Shown: positions 27,340-38,281, numbered from the stretch's first letter. The stretch: 64,000 bases of DNA from Hymenobacter persicinus (GCF_004167665.1 NZ_SEWE01000008.1:62001-126000); one strand, 5' to 3'. Notes: generated by a model from the letters alone, not told the origin. Numbers and translations: made by a program.

Positions 27340-28878
27340 CTAGCCCGCGCTGGTGGCCACGCGGTACTCGGGGTCTTCCAGGATATTGACTTCAATCAGG
27401 GCACCGGCGTTGCGCAGCAGCTGGCGGCAGTCGGGGCTGAGGTGGCGCAGGCGCAGCGTTTTGCCCGCCCGCTGGTAGCGCTCCGTGAGCTTGTGCAGGG
27501 CGTCGATGCCGGACATGTCGGCCACCCGGCTCTCGCGGAAGTCGACCACCACCTCGGCCGGGTCCTGGGCCACGTCGAACTTGTCGGTGAAAGCCTGCAC
27601 CGAGCCAAAAAACAGCGGCCCGTAGATTTCGTAGTGCCGTACCCCGGCCGCGTCCAGGTGCTTGCGGGCCCGGATGCGCTTGGCGTTTTCCCAGGCGAAG
27701 GCCAGCGCCGACACCACTACGCCCAGCAGCACGGCCAGGGCCAGGTTCTGGGAAATGGCCGTCACCAGCGTCACGAGTACCATCACCAGCACGTCGGTCA
27801 GGGGCATGCGCCGCAGAATGCGCAGGCTGGCCCACTCAAACGTGCCGATGACGACCATGAACATCACGCCCACCAGCGCCGCCAGCGGCAGCCGCTCAAT
27901 GAGGGAAGAGCCCGCCACCACGAACAGAGCCAGGGCCCCGGCCGCCACCACGCCCGAGAGCCGTCCGCGTCCCCGCGACTCCAGGTTCACCATGGTCTGC
28001 CCGATCATGGCGCAGCCGCCCATGCCCCCGAACAGCCCCGAGGTGACGTTGGCCAGGCCCTGGGCCACGCAGTCCTGGTTGCCCCGGCCGCGGGAGTCGG
28101 TCATCTCGTCTACCACCGTCAGCGTGAGCAGGCTTTCGGTGAGGCCCACCAGCGCCATAATCACGGCGTAGGGCAGCACTAGGGCAAGCGTAGCCCAGCT
28201 CAGCGGCACCTGCGGCACATGAAACGAGGGCAGCCCGCCGGCAATGGAGGCAATGTCGCCCACCGACTTCGTGTCGAGCCCGCCCAGCATCACCAGCGCC
28301 GACACCACGACAATGGCCGTGAGCGAAGCCGGGACGGCCTTGGTCAGGCGGGGCAGCAGGTACACAATGGCCATGGTCAGGGCCACCAAACCCAGCATCA
28401 GCAGCAACGGCGGGCCGGTCAGCCAGTGCAGGGTGCCGGCCGCGTCGGGCACCTTGAACTGCTCGAGCTGGGCCATGAAGATGATAAAGGCCAGCCCATT
28501 GACGAACCCGTAGACCACCGGCTGGGGCACGAGCCGGATAAACTTACCCAGCCGCAGCAGCCCGATGCCAATCTGAATCAGGCCCATCAGCACCACGGCC
28601 ACAAACAGGTATTCCACCCCGTGCTGCACCACCAGGCTGACAATGACGACGGCCACCGAGCCGGCCGCCCCCGAAATCATACCCGGCCGGCCGCCGAACA
28701 GGCTCGTGACCAGGCAGATGATAAAGGCCGAGCCGATGCCGACCAGCGGGCTGATGTGGGCCAGCAGCGCAAAGGCCACCACCTCCGGCACCAGGGCCAG
28801 GGCGGTGGTCAGGCCAGCCAGGATTTCATTTTTAACGTTGAGTTTATACTGCGCGAAGTAGGGCAGGACCTGAAGCAT
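27340..28878 (-). CDS. SulP family anion transporter with STAS domain
   Basis: 512 residues from the ATG at 28878 (MLQVLPYF). A GTG at 28899 is possible but would begin right at the end of the upstream hairpin's T run. About 10-12 membrane segments (residues 20-395) carry SulP signatures (ILAGLTTALALVPEVVAFAL, GGRPGMISGAAGSVAVVIVSL), followed by a cytoplasmic STAS domain (about 405-505, VDFRESRVADMSGIDALHKL). SulP proteins carry sulfate, bicarbonate or other anions; the substrate is not determined. A terminator-like hairpin sits in its leader. Confidence 0.93.
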   Translation of the reverse strand: MLQVLPYFAQYKLNVKNEILAGLTTALALVPEVVAFALLAHISPLVGIGSAFIICLVTSLFGGRPGMISGAAGSVAVVIVSLVVQHGVEYLFVAVVLMGLIQIGIGLLRLGKFIRLVPQPVVYGFVNGLAFIIFMAQLEQFKVPDAAGTLHWLTGPPLLLMLGLVALTMAIVYLLPRLTKAVPASLTAIVVVSALVMLGGLDTKSVGDIASIAGGLPSFHVPQVPLSWATLALVLPYAVIMALVGLTESLLTLTVVDEMTDSRGRGNQDCVAQGLANVTSGLFGGMGGCAMIGQTMVNLESRGRGRLSGVVAAGALALFVVAGSSLIERLPLAALVGVMFMVVIGTFEWASLRILRRMPLTDVLVMVLVTLVTAISQNLALAVLLGVVVSALAFAWENAKRIRARKHLDAAGVRHYEIYGPLFFGSVQAFTDKFDVAQDPAEVVVDFRESRVADMSGIDALHKLTERYQRAGKTLRLRHLSPDCRQLLRNAGALIEVNILEDPEYRVATSAG

Positions 28879-28900
28879 ACTAAACTGAGAAATAGGCACG

Positions 28901-28935
28901 AAAAAAGCCGGCCGCTTCCGGCCGGAAGCGGCGGC
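28901..28935 (-). promoter_or_regulatory. Attenuator-like hairpin in the sulP leader
   Basis: A 20-bp perfect palindrome (28912-28931) is followed, in the direction of sulP transcription, by six T (28906-28901) and then after 22 nt by the sulP ATG. No minus-strand gene precedes it, so the structure would end transcription inside the sulP 5' leader. Confidence 0.5.
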
Positions 28936-29226
28936 ACCAGGCAGCGGAGCCAGTCCTCAGGGTGGGGTGAGCTTGAAGGGCAGGGAAGGGAAGTAGCGCA
29001 TGAGCAGCTGCAAAAGTACGAGCCCCAGGACACAACCCCGGAATTCGTCGGAGGCCGGTACGCGAATAAAAGCCGGGCGCCGCCGCGGGGAGGGCCTTTC
29101 GCCGGAGTGCTGCCCCGGCGCTCATGGTTCAGGTTAGGAAGTAGCCCGCTAAATGCCGACCTTCCCGGAACTGACCCCCGTCAGGAGTAGCGCCTGGTGC
29201 TGCTGCGCCCACCTGCTCTTTTCTTC

Positions 29227-29521
29227 ATGGCTTCCTACTATCAGCCCTCCGCCGAGCTGTTGCGCGCGTGTGGCTTTACGCGGTACTCGGCCCCGGCCGG
29301 CCAGGCCCGCTACAGCCGTCCCAGCGCCTGCGGGCAGGAGAAACCATCGTGCTCTACGACGACGCCGAAATGACGCTGCTGGAAGACGTGGAAAGCCGGC
29401 TGCTGTACAGCTTCCAGGGGCGCCTGGCTTCCGAGGCGGAGTTTCGAGTGCTGCTGCGGCAGGTAAACTGGCCCGCCGAAACGCCGGTTCCCCCCAATCC
29501 CCTTTTTCCCAACTGCCATGA
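29227..29521 (+). pseudogene. Frameshifted small hypothetical gene
   Basis: Coding signal begins at the ATG at 29227 (MASYYQPSAELLRACGFTRY) in one frame, then moves to another near 29320 (RAGETIVLYDDAEMTLLEDV through EAEFRVLLRQVNWPAETP). The gene probably ended at the TGA at 29519-29521, which forms an ATGA overlap with the next start, in the third frame. At least one single-base deletion, and possibly two, breaks it, or the assembly has indel errors here. The protein, about 95 residues, is not recognised. Its style matches the next gene, suggesting a small-protein operon. Confidence 0.5.
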
Positions 29522-29904
29522 CGGATGCCTACCTGCGGAGCCTCGGCTTTGCGACCACCGAGTCGGAGCCGGATGCCGGCCGGCCCGCGTTCAGCCACGC
29601 CTGGCGCTACCAGCACGAGCAAATGACCTCGGATGGTCACCGGCTGTTTATTGAGCACCCGCTGGGAATCGACAGCTGCCGGCTGAGCACGATGCCGGCG
29701 CCCCTGGTGCCGCAGGACGTGTTTGCGGCCGTGGCCCTGCACGACCGGTCCGCGCTGGAAACGGCTATCTGTGCCTTTTACGCGGCCCACGGCGGGCGCG
29801 GGGCGGTAGCACCGTACCAGCAGGCCGTCCCCACTACTACCGCCGCCCCGCGCCTGATCTACGGGCGGGTTGTTGACTTCACTACTTCAGATTCAAGCGT
29901 ATGA
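29518..29904 (+). CDS. Hypothetical protein
   Basis: 128 residues, no signal peptide or membrane segment, no recognised family. The N-terminal MTDAYLRSLGFATTES and the central WRYQHEQMTSDGHRLFIEHPLG suggest a compact alpha/beta protein. The stop overlaps the next gene as ATGA (29901-29904), and its own start has the same overlap with the upstream frameshifted gene, so three small genes form a coupled unit. Confidence 0.65.
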   Translation: MTDAYLRSLGFATTESEPDAGRPAFSHAWRYQHEQMTSDGHRLFIEHPLGIDSCRLSTMPAPLVPQDVFAAVALHDRSALETAICAFYAAHGGRGAVAPYQQAVPTTTAAPRLIYGRVVDFTTSDSSV

Positions 29905-30212
29905 ACGAGGACTTGCAGCTTCGCCTGGCCGACAACGCCAAGGCCTGGCAGGAGCTTTCCCTTTCCATCACCACCACGGAAAAGGAAGCATTTGACCGCA
30001 TGCACGACGGGCTGTTTGCGGCCCATGGCTCGCACTTTATGGCGCACGTGTACCGCCTGGCCTTCGAGAAGGTACTGCAGAACATGCCCGACGCGGAGCG
30101 CAGCAAGCTGCTGGCCGCGTTTCAGCAGGCCACTGAAAGCGCCGTGGCCCAGCATTTCTCCACGTATCCCTCGGTGGCGGCCTGCCTGGCCTGCCACGCC
30201 CGTAAGCCCTGA
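29901..30212 (+). CDS. Hypothetical small helical protein
   Basis: 103 residues, predicted mostly helical (AKAWQELSLSITTTEKEAFD, HVYRLAFEKVLQNMPDAERS), ending in a CLACHARKP tail. CLACH has the C-x-x-C-H form of a haem c site, but there is no signal peptide, so covalent haem is unlikely; it may be chance or a metal site. It is coupled to the upstream gene by ATGA and followed by a strong terminator. No family is recognised. Confidence 0.65.
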   Translation: MNEDLQLRLADNAKAWQELSLSITTTEKEAFDRMHDGLFAAHGSHFMAHVYRLAFEKVLQNMPDAERSKLLAAFQQATESAVAQHFSTYPSVAACLACHARKP

Positions 30213-30229
30213 ACGCGCTGCCTCGTTAG

Positions 30230-30269
30230 CCCATAGAAAAGGCCCCGGATCCGGGGCCTTTTCTATGGG
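30230..30269. terminator. Bidirectional terminator, 40-bp perfect palindrome
   Basis: A 20+20 bp perfect palindrome centred on GGATCC with A4/T4 tracts inside the arms, between convergent genes. Confidence 0.9.
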
Positions 30270-30281
30270 TTTAGGCTTGGG

Positions 30282-32393
<2,112 letters not shown>

Positions 32394-32586
32394 AAAAACG
32401 GTGCAATGGGTGAGAAACGTAGGCTTGGTATTAAAGTGCTATTTATAAATAAAATAGTTACATACAAGCTCAAGTAATATTTGTGGGGAAATATTATTGC
32501 CCAGCCCGCCGCTAAACGGCTCTTCGCAGCAAGCCGCCCCGCGGGCTGGCACCCGGGTTTTGCGCCGGGTGCCCCATCTTTGCGCC

Positions 32587-33495
32587 ATGAATCCAGCTCT
32601 CACCACCGTCCTGCCTTCGCCACCGCCCGTGCCCGCCGCCCTGCGCCGACTGCGGCTGGGGTTGCGGCTGCTGTCGGCCGTATCTACGAAGCTGGCGTTT
32701 CGGGCCGCGTGGCGAGTGTTTACCACTCCGCGTCGGCTGCCCCCCAAAAAGTGGGAAGCGGCGACCCTGGCTACGGCCCGGCCGTTTCAGGTGCCTTTCG
32801 GACCGGGGCAGTTAGCCGCCTACGAGTGGGGCCCCGCGGCCGGCCCGGCCATCCTGCTCGTGCACGGCTGGGAGCACCGGGCCAGCTTCTGGGGGGCGTT
32901 TGCCACGGCTCTGAGCGCGGCCGGCTACCGCGTCATTGCCTTCGACGGCCCGGCCCACGGCGCTTCCCCCGGCCGCCGCACCACCCTGCCCGAGTTCGGG
33001 GCCGCCATTCAGGCCGTGGCCGAAGCCGTGGGGCCGGTCTGGGGCGTGGTGGCGCACTCGTTCGGGGCGGCGGCCACGGCGGGCCTGCCGGTACGGTTCA
33101 ACCAGGATCAGGGTCTGCCGCGGCTGGTGCTGCTGAGCGTGCCGGGCAGCACCCCGGCCGTGTTTGAGCGGTTTGCCGAACTGCTGCAGCTATCGGCTTC
33201 CGTGACGCACCGCATGCTGGCGTTTGTGGAACAGCAGGGCGGCCGCCGGGTCGAGAGCTTTAGCCTAACCCGGCCGGACCACGCCGTGCCCGCCCACCGG
33301 GCCCTGCTTTTCCACGACCGCGCCGACGACACCATCCCGTTTGCGGAGGCCGAGGCCATTGCCCGCCACTGGCCCGGCCTCGACTTTCGCCCCACCATCG
33401 GCCTGGGCCACAACCGCATTCTGCGCGACGCCGCCGTGATAGAGCAGACGCTGGCTTTTCTACGTCCCGAAAACTCCGCGGAGCGGCCGGAATAA
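32587..33495 (+). CDS. Alpha/beta hydrolase
   Basis: 302 residues from the ATG at 32587 (MNPALTTVLP). Alpha/beta hydrolase fold: oxyanion/HG motif ILLVHGWEHRASFW, a second strand VIAFDGPAHGAS, nucleophile elbow VVAHSFGAAA (Ser in AHSFG), a late acid strand LLFHDRADDTIPF and the catalytic His in GLGHNRILRD. The substrate is unknown, and a signal peptide is not evident. The upstream 190 bp are A/T-rich and carry a TCTTTGC element just before the start. Confidence 0.9.
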   Translation: MNPALTTVLPSPPPVPAALRRLRLGLRLLSAVSTKLAFRAAWRVFTTPRRLPPKKWEAATLATARPFQVPFGPGQLAAYEWGPAAGPAILLVHGWEHRASFWGAFATALSAAGYRVIAFDGPAHGASPGRRTTLPEFGAAIQAVAEAVGPVWGVVAHSFGAAATAGLPVRFNQDQGLPRLVLLSVPGSTPAVFERFAELLQLSASVTHRMLAFVEQQGGRRVESFSLTRPDHAVPAHRALLFHDRADDTIPFAEAEAIARHWPGLDFRPTIGLGHNRILRDAAVIEQTLAFLRPENSAERPE

Positions 33496-33569
33496 GGCCC
33501 GTCGGGGCACAATTACGTATGAGCAGAAATATCCGCCCTAAGTTTTCCCCAACCACACTTCCGACACCT

Positions 33570-34034
33570 ATGAATCGTCCGTACCCGGCCCCGCGCGGCA
33601 CCGTTTTGCTGCTGAGTTGCATGGACCTGCGCCTGCTCGATGAAACCGTGCAGTTTATGGCTGGCGACAACCTGCTCAACCGCTACGACCAGTTTATCCT
33701 GGCCGGCTGCTCTTTGGGCGCCGACATGAACCAGCACTGGGAAACGGCCTTTTTCGACCACCTCGACGTGGCCTGCAAGCTCCACAACATTCAGGACGTG
33801 TATTTGCTCGAACACCGCCACTGCGGGGCCTACCAGGTGTTTTTGGGCGAAGCCGGTACCTTCGACGACTCGGCCCCCGGCCAGGAGCAGGAACGCCTCA
33901 AACACCGCGACTACGCCCACAAGCTGGCCGAGAAAATCAACGCCTGGGGCCAGCAGCACGGCCGCCCCTTGCGCGTGCGCAGCTTCCTGATGGACCTGCG
34001 CGGCCACGTGGAGCTGCTCGACGCGGTGATATAA
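33570..34034 (+). CDS. Beta-carbonic-anhydrase-like protein
   Basis: 154 residues from the ATG at 33570. It carries the zinc-site pattern of beta-carbonic anhydrases: a Cys-x-Asp-x-Arg motif (CMDLRL), and a His-x2-Cys motif (EHRHCGAY) after a hydrophobic strand (DVYLLEHRHC). It is shorter than classical enzymes, and the GCSLGADMNQHW segment replaces the usual RNAG region, so activity is uncertain. It lies 74 bp after the hydrolase gene in the same direction. Confidence 0.75.
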   Translation: MNRPYPAPRGTVLLLSCMDLRLLDETVQFMAGDNLLNRYDQFILAGCSLGADMNQHWETAFFDHLDVACKLHNIQDVYLLEHRHCGAYQVFLGEAGTFDDSAPGQEQERLKHRDYAHKLAEKINAWGQQHGRPLRVRSFLMDLRGHVELLDAVI

Positions 34035-34121
34035 GTGGTGCTTCAGTGGGTTCTCATTGTAAGGGCGAGGCAAAGACAGCACGTCACCCCCACCAAGCTG
34101 CTAACTCACTAGAGCATTACG

Positions 34122-35096
34122 CTAAATCGTGTCCTGGCCGGCGGCGCTGAGCTGGCGCAGCACGTCGCGCAGGCCTTCGACCGACTGGAGGACCTGGCCG
34201 AGGTGGTGGAGGTAGTCGGTTTCGGCGCGCAGGCCACGCTTGATCTGGCGAAGCTCCTGTTCCTGCTTTTTGCCGGTGGCGGCAAAGGCGCTGGTGGTGC
34301 CGTACTTGATTTCGTTCATGCGCTGCTTGAGCTCGTCCTGCTGCTGGCGCAGAGCGCGGGTGTAGCTGGTCAGCAGGTTTTCCGACTCCGAATCGGTGTG
34401 GCCCGGGGCGTGCTCCGACAGTAGCTGCAGCAGCGTGTATAGGTCATTGGCCTCGTAAGCCCGGGTTATCTGCTGCATCCGCGCGGTCTTTTCCTGAGCC
34501 ACCGCCGGGTCGCGCTCCAGGTCGGGGTGGTTGGCCCGGGCCAGCTGCCGGTACAGGGTTTTGGTGTTGCCCAAGAGCTGGTTCTGCTCGGCCTGGGCCG
34601 CGGCTTCCTTGGCTTTCTGCTTCTTGGTTTTGCGCGGACCAGGAGCCGCGTCCGCCGTGTCCGGTTCGGGTGCGGCGTGGGGCCGGGCCTCGGGGCTTGG
34701 GGAAGCAGAAGCGGGGGCGTGGCGCCGCAGAATATCGGTTACGTCCTCCCCAAACCGGTCGCGCAGGGCGTGGGCATTGCTGACGATGAGCTCCTCAATC
34801 TGCCCCAACTCGGCCCGGCTGAAGTAGGGCAGCAGCAGGGCTTCTTCCAGCGGAGCAAACAGGCTACGGCGGGCCGCTACCACGGTTTGGGCCAGGGGCC
34901 CGACCTGCTGCCAGTAGCGGCGGCGCGCTTCGGCCTGGCCGTTTTCAAGCTCCTGCAGCCGTTCCCGCAGGTTTTCCACGGCGAGCACGGCCTGGCGGAA
35001 TGCCTGCTGAGCCGGGGTGCCCGGGGCCGGGGCCGGGGCGGGCGTGGGCAGGGAATTGGCGGCGGGCAGGTCGGTGGCAGGGTTGTGCAGGTTCAT
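34122..35096 (-). CDS. J-domain-like hypothetical protein
   Basis: 324 residues from the ATG at 35096 (MNLHNPATDL). Residues 25-110 are helical coiled coil. A Lys/Ala-rich linker (about 145-180) leads to a J-domain-like segment (about 185-240) containing the HPD signature in YRQLARANHPDLERDP. The C-terminal third is again coiled coil. The HPD tripeptide suggests stimulation of a DnaK-type chaperone; the client is unknown. The frame extends upstream of 35096 but without sensible composition. Confidence 0.7.
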   Translation of the reverse strand: MNLHNPATDLPAANSLPTPAPAPAPGTPAQQAFRQAVLAVENLRERLQELENGQAEARRRYWQQVGPLAQTVVAARRSLFAPLEEALLLPYFSRAELGQIEELIVSNAHALRDRFGEDVTDILRRHAPASASPSPEARPHAAPEPDTADAAPGPRKTKKQKAKEAAAQAEQNQLLGNTKTLYRQLARANHPDLERDPAVAQEKTARMQQITRAYEANDLYTLLQLLSEHAPGHTDSESENLLTSYTRALRQQQDELKQRMNEIKYGTTSAFAATGKKQEQELRQIKRGLRAETDYLHHLGQVLQSVEGLRDVLRQLSAAGQDTI

Positions 35097-35140
35097 GGGG
35101 CAAAGATACGCCGGCCCGCTTGCTGCCGCCCGGCCGCGCC

Positions 35141-36043
35141 TCAGCCGTAGAGCTCGTAGGCCACCCGAAACGTGTTGCAGTGCGCGTCCACGATGTCGGC
35201 CAGCCGCTCGGAGTAGCCCCCACCCATGCTCACGGCCACCGGCAGGCTCCGCTGCCGGCACAAGCCCAGCACCACCTCGTCCCGGGCCCGGCAGCCGGCT
35301 TTGGTCAGGGCCAGCTTGCCGAGCTTGTCGGTGGCCAGTACGTCGACACCGGCCTGGAAAAACACGAAATCCGGCCGCACGCTATCCAGCAGGCCGGGCA
35401 GAGTCGCCGTGAGCTGGGCCAAATACTCGGCGTCGGTGGTGCCCAGGGCCAGGGCCACGTCCAGGTCCGACTTCTCTTTGCGCAGCGGGTAGTTGGCCCC
35501 GGCGTGCATACTGAAGGTAAATACCCGGGGCTCGGCGCGGAAAATGCTGGCCGTGCCGTCGCCCTGGTGCACGTCGAGGTCGACTACGAGGATTTGTCGG
35601 GCCAGGCCGTGGTGCAGCAGGTGGGCAGCGGCAATGGCAATGTCGTTGAGCACGCAAAACCCTTCGCCCCGGTCGGCAAAGGCGTGGTGGGTGCCGCCGG
35701 CCAGGTTCAGGGCCACCCCGTCGCGCAGGGCGTGCCGCGCCGACTCCACCGTGCCCGCCGAGCTGCTCAACGACCGAAGCACCAGTCGCTCACTCTGGGG
35801 TAAGCCCAGCCGCCGCACTTCCGCCACTGAGAGCTGCTGGTCGCGCACCTTGCGCCAGTAGTCGGCCGTGTGCACCCGCAGCACGTCGGCTTCGGCGCAC
35901 AGGCCGGGGTCGTAGAAATCCTGGGCCGGGGCCACGCCTTGCCAGAGCAGCTGCTCCCGAATCAGCTCGTACTTGGCAATGGGGAAGCGGTGACCGGTGG
36001 GCAGCTCGAGGGTGTAGCGGGCGGAAGTGGCAAGGCAAGGCAT
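35141..36043 (-). CDS. Histone deacetylase family protein (AcuC/acetoin-utilisation-like)
   Basis: 300 residues. Class II HDAC-like zinc amidohydrolase: GGTHHAFADRGEGFCVLNDI has the paired catalytic His, ILVVDLDVHQGDGTASIF has the Asp/His zinc ligands, and SMHAGANYP and the late GGGYSERL (the Tyr region) follow. Bacterial relatives deacetylate small molecules or protein lysines. It is transcribed towards the J-domain gene, 44 bp apart, possibly as one unit. Confidence 0.93.
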   Translation of the reverse strand: MPCLATSARYTLELPTGHRFPIAKYELIREQLLWQGVAPAQDFYDPGLCAEADVLRVHTADYWRKVRDQQLSVAEVRRLGLPQSERLVLRSLSSSAGTVESARHALRDGVALNLAGGTHHAFADRGEGFCVLNDIAIAAAHLLHHGLARQILVVDLDVHQGDGTASIFRAEPRVFTFSMHAGANYPLRKEKSDLDVALALGTTDAEYLAQLTATLPGLLDSVRPDFVFFQAGVDVLATDKLGKLALTKAGCRARDEVVLGLCRQRSLPVAVSMGGGYSERLADIVDAHCNTFRVAYELYG

Positions 36044-36281
36044 GGGTCAAAGAAGCGGCAACAATACGCCCCCTCTACGAGCTGCGGGCGGAAACGGCGG
36101 CTGACGGAGCCGGCGTGGTTTCACCAAAAGAAACGTTTCAAGCGTAGTAGAGCACAATAATAGCTGCCGGGATTAAAGGGATAATTGCTGAATCAAGGAA
36201 TGCATAAGCTAGTTAAAACAATGCATTGGTTGCGTTGAATTATTCTAAACAATAAAATAATTAAAATATTTTTCGAACTTA

Positions 36282-36313
36282 TTTGGTGGATACAAAAAGT
36301 CCCTCCATATTTG
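36282..36313 (+). promoter_or_regulatory. Predicted promoter of a short transcription unit
   Basis: TTTG at 36282-36285 and CATATTTG at 36306-36313, 20 bp apart, in an A/T-rich block. Opposed AATGCAT and ATGCATT boxes near 36198 and 36223 may be an operator. Confidence 0.45.
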
Positions 36314-36345
36314 CATCACTCAACCACAGAACAACACCCCAAACC

Positions 36346-36423
36346 ATGCTACGCCACTTTAACTACACCAGCAAACAAGAGGATATGAAGCCGCGGGCTT
36401 CGGTCCTGGTTCGGTATAGCTAA
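36346..36423 (+). CDS. Putative 25-residue small protein or leader peptide
   Basis: ATG at 36346 to TAA at 36421-36423 encodes 25 residues starting MLRHFNYTSK and ending SVLVRYS. It lies 33 bp after a good promoter-like element and 30 bp before a strong terminator, so promoter, ORF and terminator form a self-contained unit of about 170 bp. I recognise no family. The transcript may act as a small RNA rather than as an mRNA. Confidence 0.35.
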   Translation: MLRHFNYTSKQEDMKPRASVLVRYS

Positions 36424-36452
36424 GTAGCTCAGGTTTTTCCCTGATACTTCCG

Positions 36453-36489
36453 CCACCCGAACTCCAGAAGGTTCGGGTGGTTTGTTTTT
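36453..36489 (+). terminator. Rho-independent terminator
   Basis: 10-bp perfect stem CCACCCGAAC/GTTCGGGTGG with an 8-nt loop, followed by TTTGTTTTT. Confidence 0.85.
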
Positions 36490-36920
36490 CAGCCCCTTAT
36501 TCCCTTCGGCCATGCTCCGCCTCCAGGACTGCTCTTATGCCCACCCACTGCCCAAACGGCCAATATGCCGGGAGTGGAACGGGTACGGCCGGGATTTTTT
36601 GTCGAACGATTCGCGTAGGTAGATTCCTCGTGACGCATTCGTGAAAAAGGCCCGGCTCTCCCCAGATGCCGGGCCTTTTTCATAGTATTTATTCGCTGAA
36701 AAATAATTTTCGGCGTCGTGGAAAAACTACGTCTTTTTGATAATTATTAAATAGATAAAATTAATTCAGTTTGTCGTCGTTGTAAATTAATACATCCGCT
36801 CAAAAATAACGCTGCTATGTACGAAAGCTTCCGCCTCCTGCTTCACCCGCCTCTTTCGGCTGCCTCCGCCAGCCCCGTTTCTTCACTCGGTAACCGCCCC
36901 CGCCAGGGGCACCCCCACCG
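36490..36920 (+). other. Non-coding leader region of the RNA-repair locus
   Basis: 431 bp without a confident gene. A second terminator (listed separately) lies at 36644-36680. From 36685 to 36816 the DNA is strongly A/T-rich and probably carries the promoter of the PcfJ gene (TTTG at 36770-36773). Two short frames, at 36512-36622 and from 36817 onward overlapping the PcfJ start, have no support. Confidence 0.5.
36644..36680. terminator. Bidirectional terminator
   Basis: 13-bp perfect stem AAAAAGGCCCGGC/GCCGGGCCTTTTT with an 11-nt loop. What it terminates is unclear, as no gene with good support lies immediately upstream. Confidence 0.8.
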
Positions 36921-38222
36921 ATGGCCAACCGCCTCAAACCCCTATCCCACGCGGCCTGGCAAGCCCAGCAAGCCCGCATAGTTCTCTCGGCGGCCAGGCG
37001 TCTTGACTGGCGCCGCTGGTCGCTGCCCCAGCAAGTCGATTACCTGCTCGCCCTGCGCGGTTCCCTGCCCGCCCTCGAAGCCCAGCTCGGCGACAACTCG
37101 GTGCTGACGGTATTTTACCGCCACTGCCTGCACGAGCAGCAAGAGCCGGTGCGCCAGCAGTGCGCCGGGCTGCTGCGCGGCCTGGCCGCCAAGCGCACCG
37201 AACTGCTCTGGCGACCCGAGCTGGCCCCGGCGTTGGCGGCCGTGGCCCGCAATCTGCCCCGGCGCTGCCGGGAGCTGGCCGACTGGCAGCCCCGCAGCCG
37301 CAACCCGTTTCGGCAGCTGGAAAGCCTGGTGCGCCACCTGTTCGACCACTACCACGACGTGCCGGCCTGGGTGCTCAACTCCTGGACCGCCGGCCGCCTC
37401 CGCGACGGGCTCAGCATTGCGGACCTGACCGTGTATTTGGGCCGGGGACAAGCCCTGCGCACTTTCCCGGGGCTGCCGGTGCCGCTCAGCCGCCGGGTCG
37501 AGCACTACCTGCGCCTCGCCCCGGCCGGCTACACCTTCCTGCAGGCCCTGCGCTACGCCCAGCTCGCCGCCCGCGGGCAGCTGGCCTGGCTCGGGCCGGT
37601 GCTCGACTCCCGCCTGGGCCGCTGCCTGGGCCGCGACGACGAATTCTGGCTGCGGGTCGTGGATTTCTTTGCCGCCGCCCCCATGGTAGACCCCTACCAG
37701 CTGGGCCCCGTGTGCGACTGGATTCACCAGAAGCGGACGGTGGGTTTCGGCGACGAGCCGGCCCAGCCGGGCTTCTCGCTGAAGGGCCGCTCCATGAGCA
37801 GCCTTCTGATCCAGACGGCGCAGTGGCACCGGCAGCTAAGTCAGGCGGCCCACCGGCCGGCTGAGCCCAGCCTCACGCTGGCCACCACTTGGGCGCCGCT
37901 GCCGGTGCCCGACTTCAGCGGGGGGCACCAGTGCCCGGTGCGCATCACCCAGCTGCGCACCTACGGCGACCTGGTTGAGGAGGGGCGGGGGCTGCGGCAC
38001 TGCGTGGCGTCTTACCTCGACTCCTGTCGGCGCGGCCGCAGCGGCATCTTCTCGCTCACGCTCAACGGTCTGCGTCGGGTAACGCTGGAAGTGCAGGCCA
38101 ACCGCACCGTGGTGCAGGCCCGGGGCGTGTTTAACCGCCGCCCCAACGACGAGGAAGGCGCCTGGATTCAACGCTGGGCCGCCGACCACCGCCTGCTCGT
38201 GCCCAAGCACTTGCTGGGCTAA
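36921..38222 (+). CDS. PcfJ-domain protein of the Ro60/RtcB locus
   Basis: 433 residues. The C-terminal part (about 330-425) matches the PcfJ domain: EEGRGLRHCVASYLDSCRRG around His360, then IFSLTLNGLRRVTLEVQANR and VVQARGVFNRRPN. PcfJ proteins are known from conjugative plasmids and phages, but their biochemical role is unknown. The N-terminal 300 residues are helical and Arg/Leu-rich, with no named domain. The TROVE gene follows after 59 bp in the same direction, so a role with Ro60, Y RNA or RtcB is inferred from position only. Confidence 0.8.
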   Translation: MANRLKPLSHAAWQAQQARIVLSAARRLDWRRWSLPQQVDYLLALRGSLPALEAQLGDNSVLTVFYRHCLHEQQEPVRQQCAGLLRGLAAKRTELLWRPELAPALAAVARNLPRRCRELADWQPRSRNPFRQLESLVRHLFDHYHDVPAWVLNSWTAGRLRDGLSIADLTVYLGRGQALRTFPGLPVPLSRRVEHYLRLAPAGYTFLQALRYAQLAARGQLAWLGPVLDSRLGRCLGRDDEFWLRVVDFFAAAPMVDPYQLGPVCDWIHQKRTVGFGDEPAQPGFSLKGRSMSSLLIQTAQWHRQLSQAAHRPAEPSLTLATTWAPLPVPDFSGGHQCPVRITQLRTYGDLVEEGRGLRHCVASYLDSCRRGRSGIFSLTLNGLRRVTLEVQANRTVVQARGVFNRRPNDEEGAWIQRWAADHRLLVPKHLLG

Positions 38223-38281
38223 AGCGCCCGCCGCGGCCAATTGAATAACTCATTGTTTCACCACCTCACCCTTCCCACCGC

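Noticed and set aside
28936..29050. SAM riboswitch before sulP
   Set aside because: Only a GAGGACTGGC string is similar; the kink-turn and GGCAACC parts are missing.
29901..30212. c-type cytochrome call from the CLACH motif
   Set aside because: No signal peptide and no axial-ligand context; a C-x-x-C-H at the extreme C-terminus of a small helical protein is probably chance.
36489..36683. 64-codon minus-strand ORF in the non-coding leader region
   Set aside because: Overlaps two terminators and has no coding character or promoter.
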